Shown here one piece after another: positions 34,201 to 42,221 of a stretch of 64,000 bases of DNA (position 1 is its first letter; every line of letters starts with the position of its first letter). The notes under the pieces are model-generated. The model was given only the letters and a program-made list of their open reading frames with translations. It was not told the origin of the DNA and searched no databases. Both the position numbers and the translations under genes were made by a program. Source of the DNA: Bradyrhizobium jicamae (GTDB lineage Bacteria > Pseudomonadota > Alphaproteobacteria > Rhizobiales > Xanthobacteraceae); the NCBI RefSeq assembly GCF_018130695.1, contig NZ_JAFCJX010000004.1, forward strand, positions 186,001 through 250,000. Reading direction: 5' to 3'.

Positions 34201-34417
34201 TGTTCTGGTGCGAAACCGCGTGACCATTGGCGATATAGTAGATGACGAAGGAGCGGCGGCCATCATCGGACATTCGGCGAGCCAGCTCCTTCGCCACGAC
34301 CGTTTTTCCGAGACCGACCTCATCGGCAACCAGAAAGCGCCGACGGCCTCCGGGGGCCGCGAAGATCGCAAACGCCGCATCGACGGCGGCTTTCTGGAAT
34401 GGTTTGGGCGCGCTCAC
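31250..34417 (-). CDS. SF2 DEAD/DEAH-type helicase, defence-associated
   Basis: A 1055-residue helicase. The N-terminal ATPase lobe has VADEVGLGKT (Walker A, residues about 31-40), a DEFQ box near 245 and LLLSATP. The C-terminal lobe, near 850-890, reads TTSVGQEGLDFHTW and DLEQREGRVQRYAG, the SNF2/RapA-like motif VI. A ~450-residue insert between the lobes is unrecognised. The GTG start overlaps the upstream PLD gene stop (GTGA). It is the last gene of a three-gene operon with PLD- and DUF6361-type proteins. It probably remodels or tracks along invading DNA; no nuclease domain is seen in it. Confidence 0.83.
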   Translation of the reverse strand: MSAPKPFQKAAVDAAFAIFAAPGGRRRFLVADEVGLGKTVVAKELARRMSDDGRRSFVIYYIANGHAVSHQNKGRVVGFLGDTQRKAATATPDRLSLIAVAKRPDNPVLIYALTPATSFPGARARLTGGRKEERAFLKVLLEQAYPAFARDLDPGILRLSARGSWDWAVADAETKFAASPPHLRQQFRDALAAEFGEPVRAMLDLALRGDAERKIKAVKPTTFVGRLRRALALATLRQQPPDLVILDEFQRYRQLLDEKDADPLLKALLDPEGSTTPPAILLLSATPYPHLTTRWEEARGALAHAELLKLIDFLGGPYVRDRARKLFSDFGDKLRDIAVHADASHPELRNEVAEAGRLRDELRKLLTPVMSRTERDSVASIDPLAGTQFLHADPSPEDFQVYRHLADSFAERVRYEALPYWSSVPLPAQSLGPRYAAWKGANIRAAPKLIRMTRERRNKLDAPAAWPDAKLRALSSVAPPELLSLPWVAPSLPWWPLGGDWKKVAAEPKLLMFSRFRATPPSVAALLSFGVEAHCLPRKHGGYEKAYRRRRFKLAAVPGPVMAAFHPSPWLIRNTDPLAKAGATLGAVRKEVRRQILAALPKGIVERDTVKARRRHRSIARILASIERFADVAELSASAWSSAIGDDRAAQTAVQKWRQAQPVDRLSPAELSDLVDYAIGAPGVALGRALLRHDPTMLDPTRYSELVQLSWQGLRAYLDNPVILSSLPGKSAVDQVMGAVVDGGFESILDEHFWLRSQNLQEGAAGLAKDLQTSLGLRAGGFSFHNIGGQPHKIPVRCHVAVPFGDAETEPVVKVDGGVAQATPVRPDEVRRSFNTPFWPHVLATTSVGQEGLDFHTWCSHVVHWDLSSNPLDLEQREGRVQRYAGLSVRRRLSAELRDEVLKDPALADGSPWRCVQRHAERFVDASGLRPWWVLDGAEIRRHVFERPFGRDIARFAQLREQRMIYRLALGQPNQEDFIDLLSRGGEATRTLLQPLILDLSAMGLRTKAIHASGMNGQSPISIARPRVRGDEDTSARPPPNEETTVHRAMPGQTF

Positions 34418-36267
34418 CGACGCTGTTCCTTGATCTTGGCGACGCCGAGCCCGCTCCGGAGCTTGCACCACAGATCATCAAAGCGCTCCAGCATTTCCGC
34501 GGTTTGCGGCTCCTCCTGTTTGGCCTGCTCAAGCACGGCTGGCAGATATTGAGAGACCCGCCGCTCGATCTCCAGGAACTTGTCCGGATCGCGCGCCCAT
34601 GCCGCCAACATTTCTTCGAGCGTGGGCAGTGAGGAATCGAGCGCGGGATTCGTTACCGTGCCTGCTCGTTGCTGCGGCTCGTCATTCGTCCAGTCGCCTT
34701 CACCCTCGCGCCCGTCGTCGGCTAACAATCCGGCCAGCCACATGAGGAATCCTCTTGCGCCGAGGAAGCGCACGAACGCTGCGCGGTCGCGATCCTCTCC
34801 GAAAGGCGGCTCCGCTGGCGCGCGCTGAAGCCATGACAGGCCTTTGCCCCCCCGGCTGACGCGCAAGCGAACGAACTCGCTTCGCTCGGCGGGAGCGACG
34901 GGCCCCAGCTCCACCACGACTTGTTGCGCGGGCCAGACCATGAGCTCGCCGTGAAGCGCGCCCACCTCCAGCACGATGTCCAACTCATCGGAATGGGGGC
35001 CGCCAGGATGGAGACTGGAACGATGGGTGAGCCGCGCTCCCGCATCGTCGATGCTGAGCTGCGCCGCCCATCGCGCCGCGACCTGGGCACGCGCCCGTTC
35101 GAGCGCTTCCTCTTCTAGGGCCGCCGCATCCGGCGAATGTTCGATGCCGGGCGCCTCAACCAGCCGGGCCGAACCGAGAAGCGCTCTCAGCCCTTTCTCA
35201 ACCGGTTCGGTCACCAGCAGTTCGGCCGTCGCCTCAGCATTGCGCCCGGTCCAGGCGCGCATAGTTGCATTCGCGCTTCCAAGCCAGAGCCGACGCTTCT
35301 GCCCCGATCGCATAAACAACAACTTCGCATGAAGTCCGCGGCCCACCTCTTCTTCCTCGTCATTGGGCGCGCCGCTGTCAGGAGCCGACGCAGCGCTCTG
35401 CGGTTCAGGCGCGGGATCGCCGATTGGATAGTCGGGTGCATCCAGCGCTAGCAGATCGTCGAACACCGCCAAAGACGGACCAATCCGCTCGATCTCGCGC
35501 ATTGTTGTCAGCAGCACCCGTCGCGTTGGCTTCGTCGTCTGCGGAGCCTGTCGCGCAAGGAATTTCTTGTCGACGAAGGGGCTCACCACCACAACTTCGT
35601 CCGTTCCTACCGGCGGAACAGGAATGGGCTGGCCGCCCAATCCGGACGACCAGAGAATCCGCTCGACGCGCACGCCCGCCGGAGGCCGCCAAGCCACTTT
35701 CGCAATGATGGCCGCAAGGGAGGTCGAGCGCAGGCCCTTGAGTGCGGCCCTGTCGGCCAACGCGCGTGCTAGGTCGTCAGTACCGGGGATCGGAGCGCCA
35801 CCTTTCCCGCCGGAGACAAGCAAAAGTCCGATGTCACGATTCACGCATTCGGTTAGATTTCGGCTCCCAATCCAGAGCCGCCAACCGATTTCGCCATCTG
35901 CGCCGCGCGTTCGGACCAGCGCGACCTTGGGGTGCCAACTATGCGTCGCCTCATCGAAATCGACTTCGCGTACGAACTGATCCAGCACTGCAGCGATACG
36001 CGGTGTCTTGCGCATCTTCGCGAGGCGGCCGCGCTGGATGATAATGCGCACCTTCCCCCGCAGCCGCTCAACCGCGTCGGCGAAATCGGACGGGCTGCCC
36101 CGGCCCGCGTCGGTGTCCTTCCCCGCCAGGGCGAGCAAGGTCGCACCGATCGATCCCAGGTCTGCCGAATAGGATGCCAACAACGCCAGCTCGACGTTCT
36201 CATCGGGAGCCGGGCGCAAGCCTTCGAGAAACGAGAGCGCCGGCCAGCTATCGACCGTTCCGCTCAT
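34414..36267 (-). CDS. phospholipase D-like nuclease protein, defence-associated
   Basis: A 617-residue protein with two half-HKD motifs: H112-P-K114 followed by GSRN (134-137), and H313-A-K315 followed by GSANAT (330-335). Together these build one PLD active site, as in PLD-family nucleases such as DrmC-type defence proteins. The ~280-residue C-terminal part is unrecognised. Both ends overlap neighbours by 4 bases (ATGA with the DUF6361 gene, GTGA with the helicase), so the three proteins are made together and probably form a complex. It likely acts as the nuclease effector on DNA. Confidence 0.82.
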   Translation of the reverse strand: MSGTVDSWPALSFLEGLRPAPDENVELALLASYSADLGSIGATLLALAGKDTDAGRGSPSDFADAVERLRGKVRIIIQRGRLAKMRKTPRIAAVLDQFVREVDFDEATHSWHPKVALVRTRGADGEIGWRLWIGSRNLTECVNRDIGLLLVSGGKGGAPIPGTDDLARALADRAALKGLRSTSLAAIIAKVAWRPPAGVRVERILWSSGLGGQPIPVPPVGTDEVVVVSPFVDKKFLARQAPQTTKPTRRVLLTTMREIERIGPSLAVFDDLLALDAPDYPIGDPAPEPQSAASAPDSGAPNDEEEEVGRGLHAKLLFMRSGQKRRLWLGSANATMRAWTGRNAEATAELLVTEPVEKGLRALLGSARLVEAPGIEHSPDAAALEEEALERARAQVAARWAAQLSIDDAGARLTHRSSLHPGGPHSDELDIVLEVGALHGELMVWPAQQVVVELGPVAPAERSEFVRLRVSRGGKGLSWLQRAPAEPPFGEDRDRAAFVRFLGARGFLMWLAGLLADDGREGEGDWTNDEPQQRAGTVTNPALDSSLPTLEEMLAAWARDPDKFLEIERRVSQYLPAVLEQAKQEEPQTAEMLERFDDLWCKLRSGLGVAKIKEQRR

Positions 36268-37493
36268 TCGGCGTCAGCCAGATCATTGAGGAGCGTGCTT
36301 ACCTGCTCCCATCGATAGTGGAGAGGTCCTGCGAGACCGTGTTCGTCGCTCGACCATTCGAGGCGCCGCGCGCGACCGTTGGGCGTCTTCGCAAGCCGAG
36401 CGCGAGGCCCTTTGCGAGCTTCGGCTGCAGCATATACATCGAAGAGCGAGCCGGGACTTTCCGATTTGGACGCGATCCACTCCTTTGTGGCGGTCAGGAC
36501 CGCGCGTAATTTGGATGGCACTGCGCCAATATCCGCCTCGAGCGCGTCGACGTCGAGTTTGGCTGCGATGGAACCGTATTCTTCGACAACATTGATTAAG
36601 TGGTTGCGATGTCGGCTTGAAATTTCCCGCTTGTCGTCGGCCTCGACCATATGTTCGAGAAGCGCGTCGTAGACGGCGCGGCCCACACCGGCGAGACTTG
36701 CGGCCTGTCGCGCCCGAACAAGCGGTGCTTGGTCAGGACCGGCGATTGCACGAGTCTCGTCGGCCCACATAGCCGGTGGTGCCGCAACCTCGCTCCGGAC
36801 CAGCCGGGCAAGGAGAGACAGCTCGTGCCCGCCATTCCGCCGCAATTGAGCGAGCCGCTCGCGAAGAAATATCGCTTCCGCGGTCGCTAGCTGAAGGGTA
36901 AGGGGGCCGCTCTGCCAACTATCCGGCCGGTTGGGAAGCGGCGCGAACGGCGGGTCGAAATTGAGGAGCGGCTGTCCATCGTCATCAGTCGCCGCTCCCG
37001 CGCTCTTCAGCAATCGATGTGCTTGTGCCCGCGAAATCGTTCGTCCATCCGGACGTGGACGCAATATTCCCCAGACCGCCAGCGCATTCCAATACACTGT
37101 TGATGGCGGCTGGCTTGATGGTTTGGGAAAGACACGGCCGCCAATCACCTGGCTTTCGCCCGCATCTTTGAGACGGCCAGCGAGCTCCCGTTCGCGTTCG
37201 CGCAAAGCACGCACGGCCGCCGGGCCCGTCAGTCCCGCCAGATCCTCGAAGAGCCAGGGCACGATGACGGCATAGCGGGCGCGAGTATGCAGCACCGATG
37301 TGCCGGGAAAAAAGCGATCGGCATAACGCTGATGGATCGTCAGGAAGCCGATCTCATCGCGCACACCCATGGACTCTTCATCCATCTGCGCCTTGGCGCG
37401 AGCGAGCGCCTCTCGCGATAGATAGGTCCATCCCAAAGCGGACTCGATTGGCGAGCCGCTTCTCGTACGGGATGATCTTGTGGGTTGGCCCAT
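36264..37493 (-). CDS. DUF6361-family protein, defence-associated
   Basis: A 409-residue protein. The N-terminal region has SALGWTYLSREA, VRDEIGFLTIHQRYADRFFPGTS and RARYAVIVPWLFE, which I recognise as the DUF6361 family found in defence islands; its biochemical role is unknown. No catalytic motif is evident. The start is taken at the ATG preceded by GAGCGG; an ATG five codons upstream has no ribosome site. It is the first gene of the operon with the PLD protein and helicase, divergent from the AbiE pair. Confidence 0.75.
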   Translation of the reverse strand: MGQPTRSSRTRSGSPIESALGWTYLSREALARAKAQMDEESMGVRDEIGFLTIHQRYADRFFPGTSVLHTRARYAVIVPWLFEDLAGLTGPAAVRALRERERELAGRLKDAGESQVIGGRVFPKPSSQPPSTVYWNALAVWGILRPRPDGRTISRAQAHRLLKSAGAATDDDGQPLLNFDPPFAPLPNRPDSWQSGPLTLQLATAEAIFLRERLAQLRRNGGHELSLLARLVRSEVAAPPAMWADETRAIAGPDQAPLVRARQAASLAGVGRAVYDALLEHMVEADDKREISSRHRNHLINVVEEYGSIAAKLDVDALEADIGAVPSKLRAVLTATKEWIASKSESPGSLFDVYAAAEARKGPRARLAKTPNGRARRLEWSSDEHGLAGPLHYRWEQVSTLLNDLADAE

Positions 37494-37498
37494 GCCGC

Positions 37499-37618
37499 TC
37501 AGCCCCATAAAGAGGACAAGGGCAAGGCGGGCAGCTTATCGCCAAAAGGCGAGAGATCAGCGCCGTCATAGAGCATGACGCCGAAGGCAATTCGGTGCGT
37601 GAAGGGATCGGCAGTCAT
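37499..37618 (-). CDS. possible small upstream ORF (39 aa)
   Basis: A 39-codon frame begins MTADPFTHRIAFG and ends LSSLWG with its stop just ahead of the DUF6361 start. An AGGA lies before the ATG. Amino-acid content is protein-like and position suggests a leader peptide or remnant, but I recognise nothing in it. It could be chance. Confidence 0.3.
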   Translation of the reverse strand: MTADPFTHRIAFGVMLYDGADLSPFGDKLPALPLSSLWG

Positions 37619-37704
37619 GGCGGGGATCCTAACTAGTTGAATCATATTAAAGAATAGACGTTTTGGGTCGAAATTTGCATATGTCGCTTTGCTGCTGGAT
37701 GCGC

Positions 37705-37745
37705 CATATTGAAAAATGGACATTTATAGCCCATTTTTGGATATG
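37705..37745. promoter_or_regulatory. inverted-repeat operator over the AbiEi start
   Basis: CATATTGAAAAATGG (37705-37719) and CCATTTTTGGATATG (37731-37745) form an interrupted inverted repeat with 13 of 15 positions paired. It overlaps the annotated AbiEi start codon (37716). AbiEi antitoxins repress their own operon by binding inverted repeats at the promoter, so this is the likely site. It also lies in the divergent region shared with the DUF6361 operon. Confidence 0.6.
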
Positions 37746-38570
37746 ATGCTACAAGCCGGTTCCAGTCTCCCTAACTTCGTCACGACTCTCCAGTCGGAGG
37801 GGCGCATTACATTCACGCGCGCGGAAGCCATCGCGGCCCTCGGCATCACGGAGGCTGCCTTCCTCAAAGCCGCCGCGCGGCTCCAGAAACGCCACATGCT
37901 GTTCAACCCCCGGCATGGTTTCTACGTGGCTGTCCCGCCGCAATTCATGAGCTGGGAGGCACCACCACCCCCTTGGTACATCGACGCGCTGATGCGGCAC
38001 GAGGAGCGTCCCTACTATGTCGGACTGCTCAAGGCCGCTGAGCTGCACGGCGCTACGCATCATGCGGTCATGGAATTCCAAGTCGTGACTGACAAGCAAC
38101 TCCGCAAGATCCGGGCGGGGCGCTCTTGGGTTACGTTCTATTTCCGCAAAGACCTGGAAAGCGTCCGCGAGGGTATCGTCGATCGAAAGACGGATACGGG
38201 CAGCATGAAGATTTCAGGGCCCGAACTAACGGCGCTTGACCTCTTCCGTTACATGCACGTGGCAGGCGGCATCGATGCCGTGGCGACCGTCATGACGGAT
38301 CTTGCGGAAAGCATTGATGGTCAAAAGCTGGCGGCATTGTCGGCGCATTTCGAGCGCGCTTGCGGCCAGCGGGTCGGCTATCTGCTTGATCGTCTCGGTC
38401 ATGCCGAGCGCGCCAATGCGCTTCGTAACCAGCTCTTTGAAAAAGAGGCAATGCCGTGGGTCACGCTCGAACCGGAGCGTCGAAAGGATGAGAAGGCGCA
38501 ACTCTCGCCTGTCGAGCGCAACGAGCGCTGGCGCGTGATTGTGCAGCGTTATCCGGAGATCGATGAATGA
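37716..38570 (+). CDS. AbiEi-type antitoxin/regulator
   Basis: A 284-residue protein: an N-terminal winged-helix region (about residues 15-90, FTRAEAIAALGITEAAFLKA and RHGFYVAVPPQF) and a C-terminal domain with KISGPELTALDLFRYMHVAGG. Both match type IV AbiEi antitoxins. It should bind DNA and counteract the AbiEii nucleotidyltransferase encoded next, with which it overlaps by 4 bases (ATGA). The ATG at 37716 has no good ribosome site and sits in an inverted repeat; the ATGs at 37743 or 37746 are alternatives that would make the protein 9-10 residues shorter. Confidence 0.83.
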   Translation: MDIYSPFLDMMLQAGSSLPNFVTTLQSEGRITFTRAEAIAALGITEAAFLKAAARLQKRHMLFNPRHGFYVAVPPQFMSWEAPPPPWYIDALMRHEERPYYVGLLKAAELHGATHHAVMEFQVVTDKQLRKIRAGRSWVTFYFRKDLESVREGIVDRKTDTGSMKISGPELTALDLFRYMHVAGGIDAVATVMTDLAESIDGQKLAALSAHFERACGQRVGYLLDRLGHAERANALRNQLFEKEAMPWVTLEPERRKDEKAQLSPVERNERWRVIVQRYPEIDE

Positions 38571-39439
38571 TCCCCGCTCAGAACATCATCGCATGGTCAA
38601 AGCATACACCGTGGGCGGAGCAGCGGCAAGTCGAGCAGGACCTCATCATCGCACGGGCGCTGGTCGAGCTCTTCAACGACCCATTCCTGCGCAAAGAGCT
38701 TCGCTTCCGTGGCGGAACAGCGCTCAACAAACTGCACTTCCCAAAGCCTCTGCGGTATTCGGAGGATATCGACCTTGTGCGGACCACGGCGGGCGCGATC
38801 GGCCCGATCCTCGATCGCGTCCGTGATACCCTTACGCCTTGGCTCGGCACTCCGCGCTTCGATCAGAGCGAAGTGGCACCCAAGTTTCGCTTCAGGACCG
38901 AGGCCGAAGACGGATCAGGCCTCATCCGCCTGAAGGTAGAGATCAACACGCGCGAGCGTGAGGCTTATGACCCGGCCATCACGGCTCCCTTCAAGGTCGA
39001 CAACCCGTGGTTCTCCGGCGAGACGGAGATTCCGACCTTTTCCAACGAGGAACTCCTCTCGACCAAGCTGCGCGCGCTGCTTCAGCGCAACAAGGGGCGT
39101 GACCTCATTGACCTTTCGCATTCGCTCGACATCTTCGAGAAACTTAATGAGAAGCGAATTGTCGAGCTTTTCGGCAAGTACCTCGATCTGTCCGGTCAGG
39201 CGATTTCACGCGCACAGGCCGAGCAGCGCATGTTTGAAAAACTGGAGCGCTCCGACTTTCTGGCCGACGTCAAACCCTTGTTGACGGCGGAAGAGGCGGC
39301 GCGGTTCACGGATGAGACGGGCAGGCAAGCCTTTACAGCAGTCTTCCGCGACATCGTTCAGCTGATCCAGGGCGAACCTTGGGCGAATACGCCTGAGAAA
39401 ATCGAGCAACACGATCTTGCCAATCTGCTCACATCATAG
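38567..39439 (+). CDS. AbiEii-type nucleotidyltransferase toxin
   Basis: A 290-residue nucleotidyltransferase-fold protein. It has RFRGGTALNK (GG at 49-50) and RYSEDIDLV with the metal-binding D67 and D69, the hallmark of AbiEii/AbiGii toxins, and a later FSNEELLSTKLRALLQRNKGRDLIDL segment typical of the family. AbiEii toxins transfer nucleotides to tRNA or other targets and cause phage-induced growth arrest. It is co-translated with the AbiEi gene. It ends 9 bases from the convergent UDG-like gene. Confidence 0.87.
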   Translation: MIPAQNIIAWSKHTPWAEQRQVEQDLIIARALVELFNDPFLRKELRFRGGTALNKLHFPKPLRYSEDIDLVRTTAGAIGPILDRVRDTLTPWLGTPRFDQSEVAPKFRFRTEAEDGSGLIRLKVEINTREREAYDPAITAPFKVDNPWFSGETEIPTFSNEELLSTKLRALLQRNKGRDLIDLSHSLDIFEKLNEKRIVELFGKYLDLSGQAISRAQAEQRMFEKLERSDFLADVKPLLTAEEAARFTDETGRQAFTAVFRDIVQLIQGEPWANTPEKIEQHDLANLLTS

Positions 39440-39448
39440 GAGCAGTGA

Positions 39449-40270
39449 TCACTGCTGGAGCAGGGCGGTGACCTTCGCGCGCAGCACGGCGCTGCGACGC
39501 AGGACCTCAGCGCCGCCTGGGACCGCAAGCGCGGCATCGCCGGACACAAGATCAAGCTGTATGTTGTAGCGGTTCCATTGCTGACCGCCGGGATGCAAGA
39601 TGCCGCCTAGGATACGCGTGTCGTCGATGCGGCCGGCAGCCGCGAGGTGTTCGAGCGCGCGTAGCGCGTTGGGCCCGAAGGGCACGAGCCAAGCCTTGGG
39701 CAGCGCAGCGAGCTCGTCCGCAAGGGTCTCTTCGATCATGCGTCGCATAATGGGGCGCGTCGCTATCCGGCTGTCGCCGGCATAGTTTCCAGACCTCTTC
39801 AGGACGGGATAGCGCAGGACGGAGGTGTAATGAGCCCGGTGCGCGGCTGCGCCGAAGAGATCAAGCGTGGACGAAAGGCCGAAGAGCAGGTGCAAGCCGA
39901 AGTGGTCCATCAACCGCGCGCCGAGCGTGCGCATGCCGCCCTTGAACGAAGCGGCGCTCTTGGCGCGCTGCGCCGCTTCATCGAGCGACGCTCCACTGGC
40001 AAGCGCGGTGCGAAAGCTGAGTAAGGCTTCAAGCGCTTGCTGCTTGCCGGGCGTGGCCCCGATGATGACGATGTCGGCCTTGTCGTTGATCCAGTCGAAG
40101 GGCGCGAAGAACGCGCTGTAATCCCCCTCCTGGACGAGGCCCAACGCCTCATCGCGCAAGACCGACGGGCCGTCGGAGGTGACAGCCTGGCGGATCTCGG
40201 CCTGGGTTGCGTGCGCGATGATCGGCTTCATCCGCTCCAATAGGACGCGGGAAGTCTGCGACAAGCTCAT
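39449..40270 (-). CDS. uracil-DNA-glycosylase-fold protein
   Basis: A 273-residue protein. VIIGATPGKQQ (motif 1, GATPG at 71-75) and GILHPGGQQWN (motif 2, H226) are the two signature loops of the UDG superfamily, and LVPFGPNALRAL fits the core. Residues between are helical and unrecognised. It may excise or bind a modified base in phage DNA; whether it is catalytic is unclear, since motif 1 lacks an obvious Asp/Asn/Glu activator in the usual place. It is the last gene of the minus-strand block, 66 bases after the E1-like gene. Confidence 0.7.
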   Translation of the reverse strand: MSLSQTSRVLLERMKPIIAHATQAEIRQAVTSDGPSVLRDEALGLVQEGDYSAFFAPFDWINDKADIVIIGATPGKQQALEALLSFRTALASGASLDEAAQRAKSAASFKGGMRTLGARLMDHFGLHLLFGLSSTLDLFGAAAHRAHYTSVLRYPVLKRSGNYAGDSRIATRPIMRRMIEETLADELAALPKAWLVPFGPNALRALEHLAAAGRIDDTRILGGILHPGGQQWNRYNIQLDLVSGDAALAVPGGAEVLRRSAVLRAKVTALLQQ

Positions 40271-40336
40271 CTGTACTCTGAATCTCCAATGAGAGGATCG
40301 ATATGCGCCACAATGAGTATAACACGCTCGCTCGCG

Positions 40337-41695
40337 CTACCGCGCCGGCAGGTGGCCGAGTGCGTAGGCGGAAAACGGGAGGCGGACACATTCAACATCA
40401 CAGAGATTGAGTGCCGACCCCGAGGCAATCTCGACCCCGCCGCCGCCATGGAGTCGGCGCAAGGGTTCCGAGACGGCCAGGGCGGCGGCAATCAAGCCGA
40501 CGAACGGCACGCCGACCGTGCGCGACGCAAGCTGGGCCAGACCGCAAGTATCGAGCCCGGACTTTCGCAGCGCGCTGTACGCCGGCATCGCGGAAACATC
40601 AAAGGCGCTTCCAGCATCTTCGCGACGCCAAATTTGGTCGGGCCGCCGTGACGACGGAAAGGTGTGCAGCGAGAAATTCCGAAAGCCGCTTGGACCGGCG
40701 CCTAGCCCAGCCTCCACCACGAGTTCGAATTTCGCGCTTCCGAGATCGGCGCGCGTCGGCCCGTTATCGACGCCGCAGAAAGCGACCGCCGGATCGTGCG
40801 GACCACGCAATGTCCACGGTCCAAAGCGTCGCTCTTCGAGCGAAGTATTGAACCCCGCCGCCTCCAGCCAGCGCGCGACGGCGCGCGTTTTCTTGACTCC
40901 AACCAACGGCACGGACGACAGCAAGGAGGTGCTTTCGTTCGAGGCCGCGATCCGATCGTAGTCCTGGAGCGTGAGTTCGACTTTGCTGCGATCGGCATAG
41001 GGCAGGCAGGCCAGCAGCCATGCCAACGCCTGTCCGAGATTGCCAAGGCCGATCAGCCAAAGCGAAGCGGGCAGGTAGGCGAGCGCGGGCTCGCTTAGGT
41101 CTGGGGCAAGCCAATCGGCGCCTGGATTCCAGAGTGAGATCCCCGCGGCACGCCGTCCCGCCATGGCATGATCTTTCGCGTGCCAGGCAAATAGCTCGGC
41201 GGCGGCAGCAGCCGCCGCCATGGCGGCAGTGAGCGGATTCGCCGCATCGTCGGACAGGCGGCGTGGGTCATGCCGCGGCACGACACCGCCCCGCCATCCT
41301 TGCCAGGTGAGCTGCCAACCAGTGACGTCCGCCGGTGGCGACACCGTCCCGATCTGCGCGACTGGCCAAAGCGGATTGCCGGTTGTGGCGAGCGTGCCGC
41401 CCAGTTCCACCACGGCGTCTGCGAGACTGCGCGCGCGCGCGAGCGGAACCACCAGGGGCGCATCGGGCACCCCGAGCACCTCGACGCCGCCAAGCAAGGT
41501 CCGGCGCGCGAGATTGACCAAAGTCAGAACCGCAATCTGATGCGGGATCGAGGCTTCGACTTCCGGGCCGACGCGGATCGAAGCGCCGAAGCCGCGCAGG
41601 ATACCCATCGCGTCGTCGTGCGTCGCCGCGCGGCCGCTATCCATGAAGTATTTGGCCGTGCGGTGCAGGCGCGTGTGATCGATAAGAGCGGTCAT
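40337..41695 (-). CDS. ThiF/E1-like ubiquitin-activating enzyme (BilD-like)
   Basis: A 452-residue protein. Residues 1-205 are an N-terminal domain of unknown fold. Residues about 213-430 are a ThiF/E1 Rossmann domain: WLIGLGNLG (GxGxxG at 216-221), D245 and D247 in LQDYDRI, then SNESTSLL and VGVKKTRA. Near the C-terminus C384 in DTCGLAQLASRTVGVPFVG is placed like an E1 catalytic Cys. It should adenylate the C-terminus of the ubiquitin-like protein encoded four genes upstream and pass it to the E2. The ATG follows GGAG, 4 bases after the JAMM gene; the longer frame upstream overlaps that gene. Confidence 0.85.
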   Translation of the reverse strand: MTALIDHTRLHRTAKYFMDSGRAATHDDAMGILRGFGASIRVGPEVEASIPHQIAVLTLVNLARRTLLGGVEVLGVPDAPLVVPLARARSLADAVVELGGTLATTGNPLWPVAQIGTVSPPADVTGWQLTWQGWRGGVVPRHDPRRLSDDAANPLTAAMAAAAAAAELFAWHAKDHAMAGRRAAGISLWNPGADWLAPDLSEPALAYLPASLWLIGLGNLGQALAWLLACLPYADRSKVELTLQDYDRIAASNESTSLLSSVPLVGVKKTRAVARWLEAAGFNTSLEERRFGPWTLRGPHDPAVAFCGVDNGPTRADLGSAKFELVVEAGLGAGPSGFRNFSLHTFPSSRRPDQIWRREDAGSAFDVSAMPAYSALRKSGLDTCGLAQLASRTVGVPFVGLIAAALAVSEPLRRLHGGGGVEIASGSALNLCDVECVRLPFSAYALGHLPAR

Positions 41696-41699
41696 GGGA

Positions 41700-42221
41700 T
41701 CAACTCCAAAATCCGGTGTAGACGAATTTGCGGCAGTGGCGGTGGCTGCGTTCGGTCCAGCGGTGCTCGCCCTGGTACTCGTAGATGCAAAGATCCTCGT
41801 AGCCGACCGGCGACGCGGCGAAGCCGGGCACGATAATGGCGATGTGGCCGGGCTGCGCGACCATCGGGTTGGTGCGATCGGCTTCGCTCTGGAAGGCGGT
41901 GCCCGGATGCGTATGGATGTCCGCGACGACGGAGAGCTTGCGCGCTCGGCAGATCGCCCAGAGCTTGGCGAAAGCGCCGGCGTGGAGAATGCACACACCG
42001 CTCGCGTAGGCCGCCGGATCGAGCTCGTCATAGAAGACGACATCGACGGCAGCGCGGCGGCCGCCATGATCGTGACCGATCAGGAACGCACCGGATTCGT
42101 GCCGGCGCTGCGTGCGCCGGTGCAGCTCGGCCATGGTGCGCGCCCATAGCGCTGTGGGGCAGTTCAAACGGTGCTCAGGCGCCGCGAATGCCCGAATAAT
42201 CGTCTTGATTGAGGAGATCAT
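41700..42221 (-). CDS. JAMM/MPN metalloprotease, deubiquitinase-like (BilC-like)
   Basis: A 173-residue JAB/MPN+ protein with a complete JAMM motif: E42, H103-x-H105 and S112-x2-D115 (ESGAFLIG ... DIHTHPG ... SEAD). All zinc and catalytic residues are present, so it should be an active isopeptidase that processes or removes the ubiquitin-like tag. The start is the ATG at 42221, preceded by GGAG, which overlaps the E2-like gene by 47 bases; later starts (TTG or the ATG at residue 30) would remove part of the fold. The E1 gene follows after 4 bases. Confidence 0.85.
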   Translation of the reverse strand: MISSIKTIIRAFAAPEHRLNCPTALWARTMAELHRRTQRRHESGAFLIGHDHGGRRAAVDVVFYDELDPAAYASGVCILHAGAFAKLWAICRARKLSVVADIHTHPGTAFQSEADRTNPMVAQPGHIAIIVPGFAASPVGYEDLCIYEYQGEHRWTERSHRHCRKFVYTGFWS

